Of a stretch of DNA of 6,343 bases, positions 6,329-6,343 are shown one piece after another. The DNA is taken from the NCBI GenBank assembly GCA_001800495.1, contig MGVM01000137.1, forward strand, positions 1-6,343, given 5' to 3'. Made by a program: the position numbers and the translations under genes. The notes below the pieces were generated by a model. That model worked only from the letters and a program-made list of their open reading frames with translations. It ran no database searches and had not been told where the DNA came from. This stretch comes from Elusimicrobia bacterium RIFOXYB2_FULL_48_7. Lineage in GTDB: Bacteria > Elusimicrobiota > Endomicrobiia > CG1-02-37-114 > XYA2-FULL-39-19. Every line of letters starts with the position of its first letter. Position 1 is the first letter of the stretch.

Positions 6329-6343
6329 ATCACACCATAAACT

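Noticed and set aside
6293..6343. Terminator or mobile-element end at the window's right edge
   Set aside because: Only 15 bases follow the last stop codon. I see no stem-loop with a U-tract and no inverted repeat.

Overview
The window is a densely packed, all-forward-strand cluster of seven genes for nucleotide-sugar synthesis, from a bacterium making rhamnose-containing surface polysaccharide (O-antigen, capsule or similar). No taxonomic marker is present. The mid-40s to low-50s GC, A-rich codons and closest remembered protein patterns suggest an uncultured or environmental lineage, but I cannot place it further.

Layout: positions 1-97 hold a short leader with a perfect-looking housekeeping (sigma-70 type) promoter, TTGACA, a 17-nt spacer and TATAAT, followed by a good ribosome binding site. 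Then come a GMD/RMD-family GDP-sugar dehydratase/reductase (98-1051), long-form glucose-1-phosphate thymidylyltransferase rmlA (1048-2106), an RmlC-like cupin (2130-2591), dTDP-glucose 4,6-dehydratase rmlB (2597-3607), dTDP-4-dehydrorhamnose reductase rmlD (3604-4494), a WbpP/TviC/GalE-like UDP-hexose 4-epimerase (4491-5420), and the start of a UDP-glucose 6-dehydrogenase (from 5417). Four of the six gene junctions are 4-base ATGA overlaps, so the set looks like one translationally coupled operon.

How the genes work together: rmlA, rmlB, the RmlC-like protein and rmlD together match the four-step dTDP-L-rhamnose route. The first gene feeds on GDP-mannose chemistry (toward GDP-6-deoxy sugars such as D-rhamnose or fucose). 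The last two act on UDP-sugars (4-epimerisation and oxidation to a uronic acid). The operon therefore supplies precursors on three different nucleotide carriers. No glycosyltransferase, flippase or polymerase is in view.

Two things stand out. First, the last gene is a chimera: after about residue 186 the UDP-glucose dehydrogenase stops abruptly and continues in frame into about 117 residues resembling the C-terminal part of a trypsin-like serine protease-like protein. At the same point GC drops from about 52% to about 34% (hand counts). This is either a genuine recombination breakpoint or a misassembly. Second, the only RmlC candidate appears to lack the canonical catalytic Tyr and Lys of RmlC and instead has a cupin-style HxH motif. 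I see no RNA genes, CRISPR arrays, insertion sequences or terminator. No gene-free stretch exceeds 100 bases.
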